Shown piece after piece: positions 17,473 to 26,566 of a stretch of DNA of 57,961 nt (within the stretch, counting starts at the first letter, position 1; every line of letters starts with the position of its first letter). The DNA is from an uncultured Geobacteraceae bacterium (GTDB taxonomy: Bacteria > Desulfobacterota > Desulfuromonadia > Geobacterales > Pseudopelobacteraceae): assembly GCA_903939115.1 (NCBI GenBank), contig CAJAFV010000020.1:1-57961 (forward strand). Direction: 5' to 3'. The position numbers and the translations under genes are program-made. The notes below the pieces were generated by a model. The model had not been told where the DNA came from. It did not search any database and saw only the letters and a program-made list of their open reading frames with translations.

Positions 17473-19337
17473 ATGTTGCCGTTTTTAAAAATATCAAGCT
17501 GAATATATTTCTCATTCTTTCCTTCATAATCCCGTTTGCAGTCTATATGGGAACATTGGCGCCATCAGTGACTTTTTTTGACAGTGGTGAATTTCTTACT
17601 GCAACCGCTTCACTCGGTTCAGCGCATTCTCCCGGTTACCCACTCTTTTTAATGTATGCGAAGCCATTTACCTGGCTTCCTCTTGGCAATATCGCTTTTC
17701 GGATTAATGTTGCCACAGCGTTTTCTTCATCGTTAGCATGTCTGGTGGTTTATATTCTGACAACATCGCTGCTGAAAAAGGAAACATTACTAAAAGATGA
17801 TCGTTTTAATAGAATTTCGATTGAGCTTGCCGGTCTTGCAGCGGCATTTTCTTTTGCCGTTACGCCTCGTTTATGGCTGCAATCAAATCATGATAAGCCG
17901 TATCCACTTCTGGCGTTCATTACAGCGGTTATTTTCTATCTGCTGCTAAAGTGGCAGGAACAGTATCGCGAAGGAAGTGAACGACCTTCGTATATTTATG
18001 TCTGTACGTTTTTGGCCGGTTTGTCTATGGGCGTACACCAGACCATTGTGTTGCTGCTGCCGGCCTGGTTTTTGATGATTGTGATGACCGATTGGCGCAT
18101 GATAACACGGCTCAAGGAACTGATTCTTACGACCGCTTTTGCCCTGCTCGGTTTTTCGATTCATCTGTATCTGCCGCTCCGGGCACTGAGCAAGCCGTTA
18201 CTTAACTGGGGAGACTCAAAAACAGTAGATCAGTTCTTGTGGCATTTTCTCAGAAAGGGCTATCCCTCTGAGCCACCTGTGCGTGATATGGCACTTTTGT
18301 GGGCACAAATACGGGCATTTAACATTTCTCGAGAGTTTACCTGGCTTGGCGCCGTCTTGACAATTATCGGACTTCTGTACCTCTGGCAAAAGAACAGAAC
18401 AGTTTTTGTCGCATATCTTGTCACGGTTGCCGCTTTTCTGCTTGTGATTGCCGGCTATTTTAATACCCCTTTAGAGGTGATCTTTCTCACGGAGGAATTT
18501 TTTACCCCGCTCTATCTGCTGACTGCTGTCGTAATCGGCATCGGACTTTTTACTATTCTTCGCTATGCAATACTCACATCACGGCTGCCTGAACGTATTA
18601 CTGCTCCGGTTTATGGTGTTGTCGCGGTACTATTCTTTTCCCTCCCTGCAGCGCTCTGCGCCGTTAACTATTTCGAAAACGACCAGCATAACAATTATAT
18701 AGCCTTTGATTACGCCGCCAACTCTTTGAGAACAGTGCCGCAGAATTCCGTCATGTTTACCTGGGGTGACAGCGGAGCGTTTCCACTCTGGTATTTACAA
18801 GGTATTGAACGGTTGCGCGAAGACGTTGACCTGCCGCATACCCCTCATCTTGTCTTTGATTGGTATATTGAATCCATGCCGCGTCTCTTTAAAGAGAGCA
18901 ACCTGAGGAAATTCGATCTGGCTTCCTTAGGGCCTGAATCGGCTTTACGTATTGCGATAACTGAAAATATTGGCACCAGACCGGTCTATATCGATTTTTC
19001 CACTCGATACTCCGTCGAATTTAAAGAGTATCAGCCGATTCAGCGGGGAATTGTGTATCGCATCCGAAAAATCAATGAACCGTCTGGAATTCCTGATGTT
19101 TCAATGTGGGATAATTATAGCAACCGTGGAATTATGGAAAAGCTGTCATTTCTTGATTTGGATACCGGGAAAGCAATTCTGATTTATGCAAACAGCTATC
19201 TTGAGGTTGGCGAATTTCTTGCGGGAATCAACAGATCTCCGGAGGCAATTATGATGTTACGTAAAGCGGAACTGATTTCGCCTGATATACGGATTTCTGC
19301 TGATCAAGTCCGGACGCGCTATGGCTTGGGACGTTGA
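17469..19337 (+). CDS. DUF2723 family membrane protein (protein O-mannosyltransferase-like)
   Basis: A 622-residue protein with an N-terminal block of about 11 membrane helices and a soluble C-terminal part. The N-terminal signature TLAPSVTFFDSGEFLTATASLGSAHSPGYPL, read in two parts, is typical of DUF2723, a family of GT-C fold glycosyltransferase-like proteins. The acidic DSGE lies on the first extracytoplasmic loop, where GT-C enzymes bind metal or substrate. The gene overlaps the flippase-like gene by 4 nt (ATGA), suggesting that the two act together in envelope glycosylation; this is inference. Confidence 0.88.
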   Translation: MNVAVFKNIKLNIFLILSFIIPFAVYMGTLAPSVTFFDSGEFLTATASLGSAHSPGYPLFLMYAKPFTWLPLGNIAFRINVATAFSSSLACLVVYILTTSLLKKETLLKDDRFNRISIELAGLAAAFSFAVTPRLWLQSNHDKPYPLLAFITAVIFYLLLKWQEQYREGSERPSYIYVCTFLAGLSMGVHQTIVLLLPAWFLMIVMTDWRMITRLKELILTTAFALLGFSIHLYLPLRALSKPLLNWGDSKTVDQFLWHFLRKGYPSEPPVRDMALLWAQIRAFNISREFTWLGAVLTIIGLLYLWQKNRTVFVAYLVTVAAFLLVIAGYFNTPLEVIFLTEEFFTPLYLLTAVVIGIGLFTILRYAILTSRLPERITAPVYGVVAVLFFSLPAALCAVNYFENDQHNNYIAFDYAANSLRTVPQNSVMFTWGDSGAFPLWYLQGIERLREDVDLPHTPHLVFDWYIESMPRLFKESNLRKFDLASLGPESALRIAITENIGTRPVYIDFSTRYSVEFKEYQPIQRGIVYRIRKINEPSGIPDVSMWDNYSNRGIMEKLSFLDLDTGKAILIYANSYLEVGEFLAGINRSPEAIMMLRKAELISPDIRISADQVRTRYGLGR

Positions 19338-19456
19338 GAAGGTCCGGACGTAACGGGGAAATAGGTGGCCGTGCATTTAAATTATGGACCGGTCAAACCC
19401 CTCACAAAGTTGTTATGCATGGGCTTTAGGCCATATTTGTCGTTCTTAACTACATC

Positions 19457-19485
19457 TTGACAATAACCGGTATTCTCCCTACTAT
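19457..19485 (+). promoter_or_regulatory. Predicted sigma-70 promoter for the pil cluster
   Basis: TTGACA (19457-19462) and TACTAT (19480-19485) are separated by exactly 17 bp and lie 30 nt upstream of pilB. It is the only strong match in the 177-bp gap after the DUF2723 gene. Confidence 0.6.
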
Positions 19486-19514
19486 GACGCACTAGAAATG
19501 CAAACGGAGTAACC

Positions 19515-21221
19515 ATGCAGGTAAATAGACTGGGAGAAATCCTGGTAAAAAATAATCTCATTAACCGTGAGCAGTTAAGTAGTGCGTTAGAAGAACAAAA
19601 GCTATCCGGCAATCAACTCCGCATAGGTTCGATTCTGATTAGCCAAAATTTTCTTACGGAGGAGCAACTTACTTCGTTTCTGTCAAAACAGTATAGCGTA
19701 CCAAGTGTTAATCTTTACGATTATGAAATAGATCCAACAGTTATTAAAATAATTCCTTCCGACGTGGTTCAAAAGTATCAGCTTATACCGGTTAACAGAG
19801 CCGGGGCTACCTTGATTATCGCAGTCAGCGATCCATCCAATCTTTTTGCAATTGAAGACATTAAGTTCATGACCGGCTACAACATCGAGATTGTTGTCGC
19901 TTCAGAGCGAGATATAAAAGCCTCGATAGACAAATATTATGACCAGTCGTCATCTCTGGCTGACGTCATGAGCGATCTTGATGTTGAGGATTTTGAAATT
20001 GTTGGCGATGAAGAGCAGGTTGATCTCAGTTCTCTTGAACGGGCAACGGAGGATGCTCCGGTTGTAAAAATGGTCAATGCCATTTTACAGGATGCAATCA
20101 AAAAAAAGGCCAGTGATATTCACGTTGAACCGTACGAAAAACTTTTCAGGGTGCGCTACCGTATTGACGGCGTACTGTACGAAGTTATGAAGCCACCGTT
20201 AAAGCTGAAGAACGCGATTACTTCACGTATCAAAATCATGGCTGAGTTGGATATAGCAGAGCGCCGACTCCCACAGGATGGCCGTATCAAGATTAAACTG
20301 GGTGGAGGCAAGGACATGGACTTTCGTGTTTCATGCCTACCGACACTCTTTGGTGAGAAGATCGTCATGCGTCTTCTCGATAAGGGCAATCTGCAAACTG
20401 ATCTTACTAAACTGGGTTATGAACCGGAAGCTCTAGCGCACTTCATGCACGAAATTCATAAGCCTTTCGGTATGGTACTGGTTACTGGACCGACGGGCAG
20501 TGGCAAAACAGTCTCACTCTATTCTGCTATTTCTGAACTGAATAAAGTTTCTGAGAATATTTCCACTGCTGAAGATCCTGTCGAGTTTAACTTTGCCGGC
20601 ATAAACCAGGTTCAAATGCATGAGGATATCGGTCTCAATTTTTCTGCCGCATTGCGCTCTTTCCTTCGTCAGGACCCGGACATAATCATGATTGGAGAAA
20701 TACGCGATTTTGAAACTGCGGAGATTGCAATCAAGGCTGCTCTAACCGGTCATATGGTCCTTTCAACACTCCATACTAACGATGCTCCTGCCACTATTAA
20801 CCGCCTCCTTAATATGGGTATAGAACCATTTCTGGTCGCTTCTGCTGTTAATCTGATAACTGCTCAGCGTTTGGCCAGACGTGTCTGCAGTGAATGCAAA
20901 CAGCCTGAGAATATCCCGGTACAGGCGTTGATAGATGCCGGTGTCTCGCCGGATGAAGCGCCGTCATTTGTATGCATGCGCGGCAAAGGGTGTCCCATCT
21001 GTAACAACACCGGTTATAAGGGGCGTGTCGGTTTCTACCAGGTCATGCCGATGCGAGAAGAAATAAAGGAACTTATTTTAAATGGCGCTAATACTGCTGA
21101 AATCAAGCGTGAATCAATGCGAATCGGCATCAAGACCATGCGCCAATCCGGCTTGACAAAACTTAAGGAAGGGGTAACCTCCTTTGAAGAAGTGTTGAGA
21201 ATAACTGTTGCCGATGACTAA
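19515..21221 (+). CDS. pilB: Type IV pilus assembly ATPase PilB
   Basis: PilB is the hexameric motor that powers pilus extension at the inner membrane. The 568-residue protein has the N-terminal MshEN/T2SSE_N domain (LGEILVKNNLINREQLSSAL, residues 5-150), then the ATPase core with Walker A GPTGSGKT, Asp box and Walker B MIGEIRDFETAEIA, and His box GHMVLSTLHTNDA. The zinc-binding tetracysteine is CSECKQ plus CPICNNTGYKGR near residue 495. The start ATG has a modest ggag site. pilT follows after 14 nt. Confidence 0.96.
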   Translation: MQVNRLGEILVKNNLINREQLSSALEEQKLSGNQLRIGSILISQNFLTEEQLTSFLSKQYSVPSVNLYDYEIDPTVIKIIPSDVVQKYQLIPVNRAGATLIIAVSDPSNLFAIEDIKFMTGYNIEIVVASERDIKASIDKYYDQSSSLADVMSDLDVEDFEIVGDEEQVDLSSLERATEDAPVVKMVNAILQDAIKKKASDIHVEPYEKLFRVRYRIDGVLYEVMKPPLKLKNAITSRIKIMAELDIAERRLPQDGRIKIKLGGGKDMDFRVSCLPTLFGEKIVMRLLDKGNLQTDLTKLGYEPEALAHFMHEIHKPFGMVLVTGPTGSGKTVSLYSAISELNKVSENISTAEDPVEFNFAGINQVQMHEDIGLNFSAALRSFLRQDPDIIMIGEIRDFETAEIAIKAALTGHMVLSTLHTNDAPATINRLLNMGIEPFLVASAVNLITAQRLARRVCSECKQPENIPVQALIDAGVSPDEAPSFVCMRGKGCPICNNTGYKGRVGFYQVMPMREEIKELILNGANTAEIKRESMRIGIKTMRQSGLTKLKEGVTSFEEVLRITVADD

Positions 21222-21235
21222 ACAGGGGGCTTGCA

Positions 21236-22333
21236 ATGCTCAACCTTCATCAGTTGTTGAAAATATTAGTAGAATCAAACGGATCTGATCTCCACATAAC
21301 CACTAATTCGCCTCCGCAAATGCGAGTTGATGGCCAACTGACACCGATGGATTTTCCACCGATGAATCAGGTTGAAACAAAACAGCTCTGCTACAGTGTT
21401 CTTACTGATGCTCAAAAACATAAATTTGAAGAAGAAAACGAGCTTGATCTTTCGTTTGGCGTAAAGGGCCTTTCCCGATTCAGGGGTAACATGTTTATTC
21501 AACGGGGTGCCGTAGCTGGTGTTTTCAGGGTTATTCCCTATAAAATAATGACCTTTGAAGAATTGTACCTGCCGCCGATCGTCCCGGAGTTGGCCGCCAA
21601 GCCGCGCGGGTTAATTCTGGTAACCGGACCGACAGGGAGCGGCAAATCTACTACTCTTGCTTCAATAGTCGATTATATTAACATGAACAGACGTGAGCAT
21701 ATTGTCACGATAGAAGACCCTATTGAGTACCTTCATCCGCACAAGGGCTGTCTGGTTAATCAACGAGAAGTCGGCGCTGATACCAAGGGATTTAAAAATG
21801 CGCTCAAATATGTATTGCGACAGGACCCTGACGTCGTTCTGGTCGGTGAACTTCGTGACCTTGAAACCATTGAAGCAGCGCTGACACTCGCAGAGACCGG
21901 TCATCTCTGCCTTGCCACACTGCATACCAACTCCTGCGCTCAGACCATAAACAGGATAGTAGATGTCTTTCCTCCCTATCAGCAAACTCAGATCAGAGCC
22001 CAGCTTTCTTTTGTGCTGGAAGGTGTAATGTCACAAATACTGATACCCAAAATGGGCACAAAAGGCCGTGTACTAGCCCTCGAAATAATGGTGCCGAATG
22101 CCGCAATCCGCAATCTGATTCGTGAAGATAAGGTGCATCAGATTTATTCTCAAATGCAGATCGGGCAGGAAAAATTTGGTATGCAGACAATGAATCAATC
22201 CCTGTACAACCTTTTTCGCAAACGTCTGATTTCGCTTGAAGAAGCACTCGGTCGTTCTCAGGATCAGGATGAGCTTAAAAAAATGATCAGCAATCCTGCT
22301 GTGGTTATGCAGCGCAGTCCACAGATGCACTGA
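21236..22333 (+). CDS. pilT: Type IV pilus retraction ATPase PilT
   Basis: PilT drives pilus disassembly and twitching. At 365 residues it has the usual length. It carries Walker A GPTGSGKST, DPDVVLVGELRDLETIEAALTLAETGH and LATLHTNSC, plus the AIRNLIRE motif characteristic of PilT in the C-terminal domain (MVPNAAIRNLIREDK). It is placed between pilB and pilC, as in Geobacter species. The ribosome site is aggggg. Confidence 0.95.
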   Translation: MLNLHQLLKILVESNGSDLHITTNSPPQMRVDGQLTPMDFPPMNQVETKQLCYSVLTDAQKHKFEEENELDLSFGVKGLSRFRGNMFIQRGAVAGVFRVIPYKIMTFEELYLPPIVPELAAKPRGLILVTGPTGSGKSTTLASIVDYINMNRREHIVTIEDPIEYLHPHKGCLVNQREVGADTKGFKNALKYVLRQDPDVVLVGELRDLETIEAALTLAETGHLCLATLHTNSCAQTINRIVDVFPPYQQTQIRAQLSFVLEGVMSQILIPKMGTKGRVLALEIMVPNAAIRNLIREDKVHQIYSQMQIGQEKFGMQTMNQSLYNLFRKRLISLEEALGRSQDQDELKKMISNPAVVMQRSPQMH

Positions 22334-22353
22334 AATAGTGAAGGAGAACCGTA

Positions 22354-23571
22354 ATGCCTAAATTTAACTGGGAAGCTCGCACGAGAACCGGCGGCACACA
22401 AAAGGGTGTTATCGAGGCAGCAACTGTTGACGTCGTTGAAGCGCAGCTTAAGAAATATGGTTTCAGTAACATAACAATAAAATCCGAATCCAAGGGGCTT
22501 AGCTTCAAGCTGCCAAGCTTTGGAGGCGGCAAAAAGATAGACGAAAAAGATCTCGTGATTTTCACACGGCAGTTCTCGACGATGATTGATTCCGGATTGC
22601 CGCTTGTTCAATGTCTGGAGATCCTTGCAAGCCAGCAGGAAAACAAAGCTTTCAAGGAAATTTTATTCAAGGTCAAAGAGAGTGTCGAGAGCGGTTCTAC
22701 CTTTGCCGACGCCCTTGGCAAGCATCCACGGGCCTTTGACCAGCTCTTTGTGAACCTTGTGGCCGCAGGAGAAATTGGTGGTATTCTCGATACTATCCTC
22801 ACACGTCTGGCCGCCTACATTGAAAAATCAATGAAGTTAAAAAAGCAGATTAAAGGTGCCATGGTTTATCCAATAACAATCATGTCGATTGCTGTTGTCG
22901 TTGTCGGTGTCATTCTGATTTTTGTTATTCCAACGTTTGCCAAGATGTTTGTCGAGTTTGGCGGTGAATTACCCGCGCCGACCAGATTTGTCATTGCCCT
23001 CAGTAATTTTCTGGTAAAATACTTTGTGCTTCTCATAGCCGGTTTTTACGCGATAATCTGGGCTATAAAAAAATATTATTCCACGCCTGTTGGACAAAAA
23101 AACATCGACCGTATGGCTTTGAGGGCTCCAATTGCCGGACCATTGATCAGGAAGGTTGCAGTTGCCAAATTTACCAGAACACTAGGCACCATGGTCAGTT
23201 CAGGTGTGCCGATCATGGATGGTCTTGAGATAGTTGCAAAAACAGCCGGCAATAAAATTGTTGAAGAAGCAATTTACTCCGTGCGTCAGGCCATTTCGGA
23301 AGGTAAGACTATGGCAGAACCTCTGGCTGCGTGCGGTGTTTTTCCTCCAATGGTTGTACAGATGATCTCTGTTGGTGAAGCAACCGGTGCTATGGACGCC
23401 ATGTTGAATAAGATTGCTGATTTTTATGATGATGAGGTTGATGATGCTGTCGGTGCTATGACCGCCATGATGGAACCGTTACTTATGGTCTTCCTGGGGA
23501 CAACGGTTGGTGGGTTGGTTGTTGCCATGTATCTTCCTATTTTCAAATTGGCGGGGGCGGTTGGCGGTTGA
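22354..23571 (+). CDS. pilC: Type IV pilus inner-membrane platform protein PilC
   Basis: PilC is the inner-membrane platform on which the motor ATPases act. It is 405 residues, with two T2SSF domains: FTRQFSTMIDSGLPLVQCLEIL and KFTRTLGTMVSSGVPIMDGLEI. Three membrane helices are visible, around MSIAVVVVGVILIFVIP, FVLLIAGFYAIIWAI and the C-terminal LMVFLGTTVGGLVVAMYLPI. ATG 22354 follows aaggag. Its stop overlaps the TTG-initiated longer form of pilS. Confidence 0.95.
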   Translation: MPKFNWEARTRTGGTQKGVIEAATVDVVEAQLKKYGFSNITIKSESKGLSFKLPSFGGGKKIDEKDLVIFTRQFSTMIDSGLPLVQCLEILASQQENKAFKEILFKVKESVESGSTFADALGKHPRAFDQLFVNLVAAGEIGGILDTILTRLAAYIEKSMKLKKQIKGAMVYPITIMSIAVVVVGVILIFVIPTFAKMFVEFGGELPAPTRFVIALSNFLVKYFVLLIAGFYAIIWAIKKYYSTPVGQKNIDRMALRAPIAGPLIRKVAVAKFTRTLGTMVSSGVPIMDGLEIVAKTAGNKIVEEAIYSVRQAISEGKTMAEPLAACGVFPPMVVQMISVGEATGAMDAMLNKIADFYDDEVDDAVGAMTAMMEPLLMVFLGTTVGGLVVAMYLPIFKLAGAVGG

Positions 23572-23573
23572 AT

Positions 23574-25187
23574 ATGGGGTCAGAAAGAAGACTCAGGCTC
23601 TTCATCTACGCGAGAATAGTTGTATCTTTTCTTTTTTTGGCTGCAACGCTGCTTCTTGATTTACAAAATAAAACTATTGAAATGGAACGCTTTCAACCTG
23701 GTGTAATCAGATTGATGGCGTTTTCTTTTGTCTTTTCCATCATCTCTCTTGCCTTTGTAAATAAACAGAGATTCATTCAGCTATTAACCAATATTCAAGT
23801 TGTCTGGGACCTACTCTTTGTTACCGTTCTTATTCTGTTTACGGGGGGAATTCTCAGCCCGTATTCATTTCTGTATCTACTGTCAATACTGATTGCCGGC
23901 ATGCTGTTGGGACGGCGTCAAGCGCTTTATACCGCTTCGTTGTGCGGCATCCTGTATGGAACAATTCTCGATTTTCAGTATTTCGGCTACCTGACATTTA
24001 TTGGCCTGAGTCAAGAGGATGCGTACCAGTTTGGAGCGTTACGTCTTTTTTACACAATAGCATTTAACCTGATAGCATTTGGTTTAACTGCCTTTGTCAC
24101 CGGATTGCTGGCTGAACGTGCCCGCTTGAGTGAAGAGGCCCTGCAGCGCTCTTCAATTGATTATTACGAACTGGCTCAGTTAAACTCCGCCATCGTAACC
24201 CATAGTGAAAGCGGCCTGCTGACAACCACCGTAACCGGGCGGATCCGTGTTTTTAACCCATATGCTGAAGCCATTGCTGGGCTTAGTCAGTTTGATGCGT
24301 ATGACAAACCGATTGAAACAGTTTTTTCTCAGTTGAGCGGTTGTCTTAATTCGGATAACTACACGGCCAAGCTGGAATTCGAATACCGCAGGGCTGACGG
24401 TGCAGTTATAATATTAGGGTATAGAGTTGCTTCCTTTACCGACAGTAAGGGGAAACTTGCCGGTTATATAATCAGCTTCCGGGATGTTACCAATTTCCGC
24501 CGTTTGGAAGCGGCATTGAAAAAAGCGGATCGGCTTGCAGCATTGGGTGAACTCTCTGCCCGCATGGCCCACGAGATAAGAAACCCTCTAGCAGCATTGT
24601 GTGGCTCGGTACAGCTGTTGTCGAGCGCTAAAGGTCTTCCTGAATGTGATTCCCGTCTCCTGGCTATTGTTACCCGTGAAGCTGAACGACTTGAAGTATT
24701 GATATCTGAGTTTTTGATGTATGCACGCCCAACGAAACCACAGACAGAACTGATCGCCTTGTTTGATTATATCAAGGATGAATTAATTTTTCTTGGCAAT
24801 GATCCTCGTTTTGCCAACGTGATATTACAGAATCTGGTTCCTGAATCGGCTGAGGTGACTGTTGACCCAAATCAGCTCCATCAGGTTATCGTCAACCTGC
24901 TGCATAATGCCGCTGATGCCTTGCTTGAAGGAGGATGGATAAAAATAGAGTACAGTCAGTCTTTTGAATCATCCATTATCTGTATTACCGATAATGGCTC
25001 CGGAATAGCTGCCGACGATGCGCGAAATCTGTTTGAGCCGTTCTGGACGACAAAACCGACCGGTTCCGGGCTTGGACTGGCAATCAGCTATCGCATAATT
25101 GAGGCGCACGGTGGTTCTCTCTCCGTCGAATCACCTCCTGCTGGCGGGTGCAGGTTTGTTATTACTTTGCCACGACTGAAAAAATAA
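23574..25187 (+). CDS. pilS: Sensor histidine kinase PilS
   Basis: PilS is the membrane sensor kinase that controls pilin transcription through the sigma-54 regulator PilR in other bacteria. The N-terminal 200 residues hold six hydrophobic segments, as in PilS. A PAS domain follows (LTTTVTGRIRVFNPYAEAI). The H-box is ALGELSARMAHEIRNPLAAL with the phospho-accepting histidine, and the ATPase has HQVIVNLLHNAADAL, DNGSGIAADDARNLFEPFWT and GSGLGLAISYRIIEAHGG. ATG 23574 and TTG 23568 are both possible starts. PilR is not found downstream. Confidence 0.9.
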   Translation: MGSERRLRLFIYARIVVSFLFLAATLLLDLQNKTIEMERFQPGVIRLMAFSFVFSIISLAFVNKQRFIQLLTNIQVVWDLLFVTVLILFTGGILSPYSFLYLLSILIAGMLLGRRQALYTASLCGILYGTILDFQYFGYLTFIGLSQEDAYQFGALRLFYTIAFNLIAFGLTAFVTGLLAERARLSEEALQRSSIDYYELAQLNSAIVTHSESGLLTTTVTGRIRVFNPYAEAIAGLSQFDAYDKPIETVFSQLSGCLNSDNYTAKLEFEYRRADGAVIILGYRVASFTDSKGKLAGYIISFRDVTNFRRLEAALKKADRLAALGELSARMAHEIRNPLAALCGSVQLLSSAKGLPECDSRLLAIVTREAERLEVLISEFLMYARPTKPQTELIALFDYIKDELIFLGNDPRFANVILQNLVPESAEVTVDPNQLHQVIVNLLHNAADALLEGGWIKIEYSQSFESSIICITDNGSGIAADDARNLFEPFWTTKPTGSGLGLAISYRIIEAHGGSLSVESPPAGGCRFVITLPRLKK

Positions 25188-25210
25188 AATTCAAAGCAGG
25201 GCTCAATTGC

Positions 25211-25957
25211 ATGTTCCGTACACTTATTTTAAATAAAAAACTGATGGTATACACCCTGTTTGCCGTTTCATTCTTATTCTATGGCTTGGACTACATCCTG
25301 CTTGGAAGCGCCAAGGAATTAACTATCTGGTTTCTTGGCAACTTAGCCTTTTTACCTATTTATGTAATAATAGTTACACTGATGATTGAACGGGTGCTAA
25401 AGGAGCGAGAACGCCAGGCGGTTATGCGGAAGCTGAATATGGTTATCGGCGTCTTTTTCAGTGAAGTGGGTAATCGGCTTCTCAAAGAACTTTTTACCTA
25501 TGTTGTTTCCAGCAGTGACTTGAAACAGCATTTACTGGTTAATGGTACGTGGAAAGATCAGGGTTTTTTCACTGCACTTGAATTCCTTCAAAAAAGTGAT
25601 ATTAAAATTAACTCCAGTTGTTGTGATATGTTGGCCCTGAAGCGTTACCTTGTCGAAAAGCGTGGTTTTCTGGTGAGCTTACTGGAAAATCAAAACCTGC
25701 TGGAACATGAAGAATTTACTGATCTACTCTGGGCCGTTTTTCATCTGGTGGAGGAACTTGAAGCGCGGGAAACGTTTGTGAGCATGCCGCAAAGTGATAT
25801 TGACCATATCAACGGCGACATCAAGCGGGTCTTTGGGCATCTTTCCTGCGAATGGGTTCTCTATATGAAGCATTTAAAGCAGGATTATCCGTATCTTTTC
25901 TCACTGGCTGTCCGGCTGAACCCGATGATTGATTCACCGGATCCAGCGGTGTATTAG
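25211..25957 (+). CDS. Two-TM membrane protein, function unknown
   Basis: A 248-residue protein that I do not recognise. Two membrane helices near the N-terminus (LMVYTLFAVSFLFYGLDYIL and ELTIWFLGNLAFLPIYVIIV) are followed by a basic amphipathic segment (RVLKERERQAVMRKLNMVIG) and a soluble helical domain of about 170 residues. ATG 25211 gives a sensible membrane topology; the longer frame from 25148 runs back into pilS. It lies 23 nt after pilS on the same strand, where pilR would be expected, so it may be co-transcribed with the pilus genes. Confidence 0.7.
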   Translation: MFRTLILNKKLMVYTLFAVSFLFYGLDYILLGSAKELTIWFLGNLAFLPIYVIIVTLMIERVLKERERQAVMRKLNMVIGVFFSEVGNRLLKELFTYVVSSSDLKQHLLVNGTWKDQGFFTALEFLQKSDIKINSSCCDMLALKRYLVEKRGFLVSLLENQNLLEHEEFTDLLWAVFHLVEELEARETFVSMPQSDIDHINGDIKRVFGHLSCEWVLYMKHLKQDYPYLFSLAVRLNPMIDSPDPAVY

Positions 25958-26002
25958 ACGCAATTATAATAAAAATTTCAATTTTGTAAATTGGAGGAGA
26001 AT

Positions 26003-26566
26003 ATGGGCAGATCAATCCAGGAGTTATTGATATTCAATTCTTTTTTGCAGAATACCAGTGACTCTATAGTAATTAAAGAATATTTTGCCAATGAGCGGGG
26101 AGAATTCATCGGTGGAAAAATAGTTTGTGCCAGCGACACCAAAGCTCGCCATTATGGTCTGGATATGGATAACATTCGAGGCCACACTGATTTCGATCTA
26201 TTACCTCGTGGTCAAGCCGAAAAGGCTTTCCAAGATGACATCTGGGTTATGAAAAATCGTAAGCCAATCAAAGATATTCGTGAAACGATAACCCACAAGA
26301 ACGGCGAAATTGTAAATATTTCTGTAACTAAATTTCCATGGTTTTTGCCGGGTGGCGAGATTGTGGGCGTAATGTGCATTGCTCGCGACATCACAATTAG
26401 AGAAAGGGCAAAACAAAAAACTCACGATTTAGTGGAGTTTTTGAAACAGGAAATATTAACTCCCTTGATCCCGATGTATCAGAATGATTTGAGAAATTCT
26501 AAATCAGGCAAAGCTGTACAAACGATTATTTTACGCCTGAGAAGAAAACTTAAAGAAGTACTATAG
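26003..26566 (+). CDS. PAS-domain protein without output domain
   Basis: A 187-residue protein with a strong ribosome site (ggaggag, 25993-25999). Residues about 8-130 form a PAS/PAC module: NTSDSIVIKEYFANERGEFI, KARHYGLDMDNIRGHTDFDL, KPIKDIRETITHKNGEIVNI and VGVMCIARDITIRERAK. A C-terminal helical stretch (LVEFLKQEILTPLIPMYQND) replaces the kinase or cyclase that normally follows. It could be a stand-alone sensor acting on a partner, or a truncated kinase. It overlaps the 3' end of convergent eutBC by 6 nt. Confidence 0.8.
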   Translation: MGRSIQELLIFNSFLQNTSDSIVIKEYFANERGEFIGGKIVCASDTKARHYGLDMDNIRGHTDFDLLPRGQAEKAFQDDIWVMKNRKPIKDIRETITHKNGEIVNISVTKFPWFLPGGEIVGVMCIARDITIRERAKQKTHDLVEFLKQEILTPLIPMYQNDLRNSKSGKAVQTIILRLRRKLKEVL

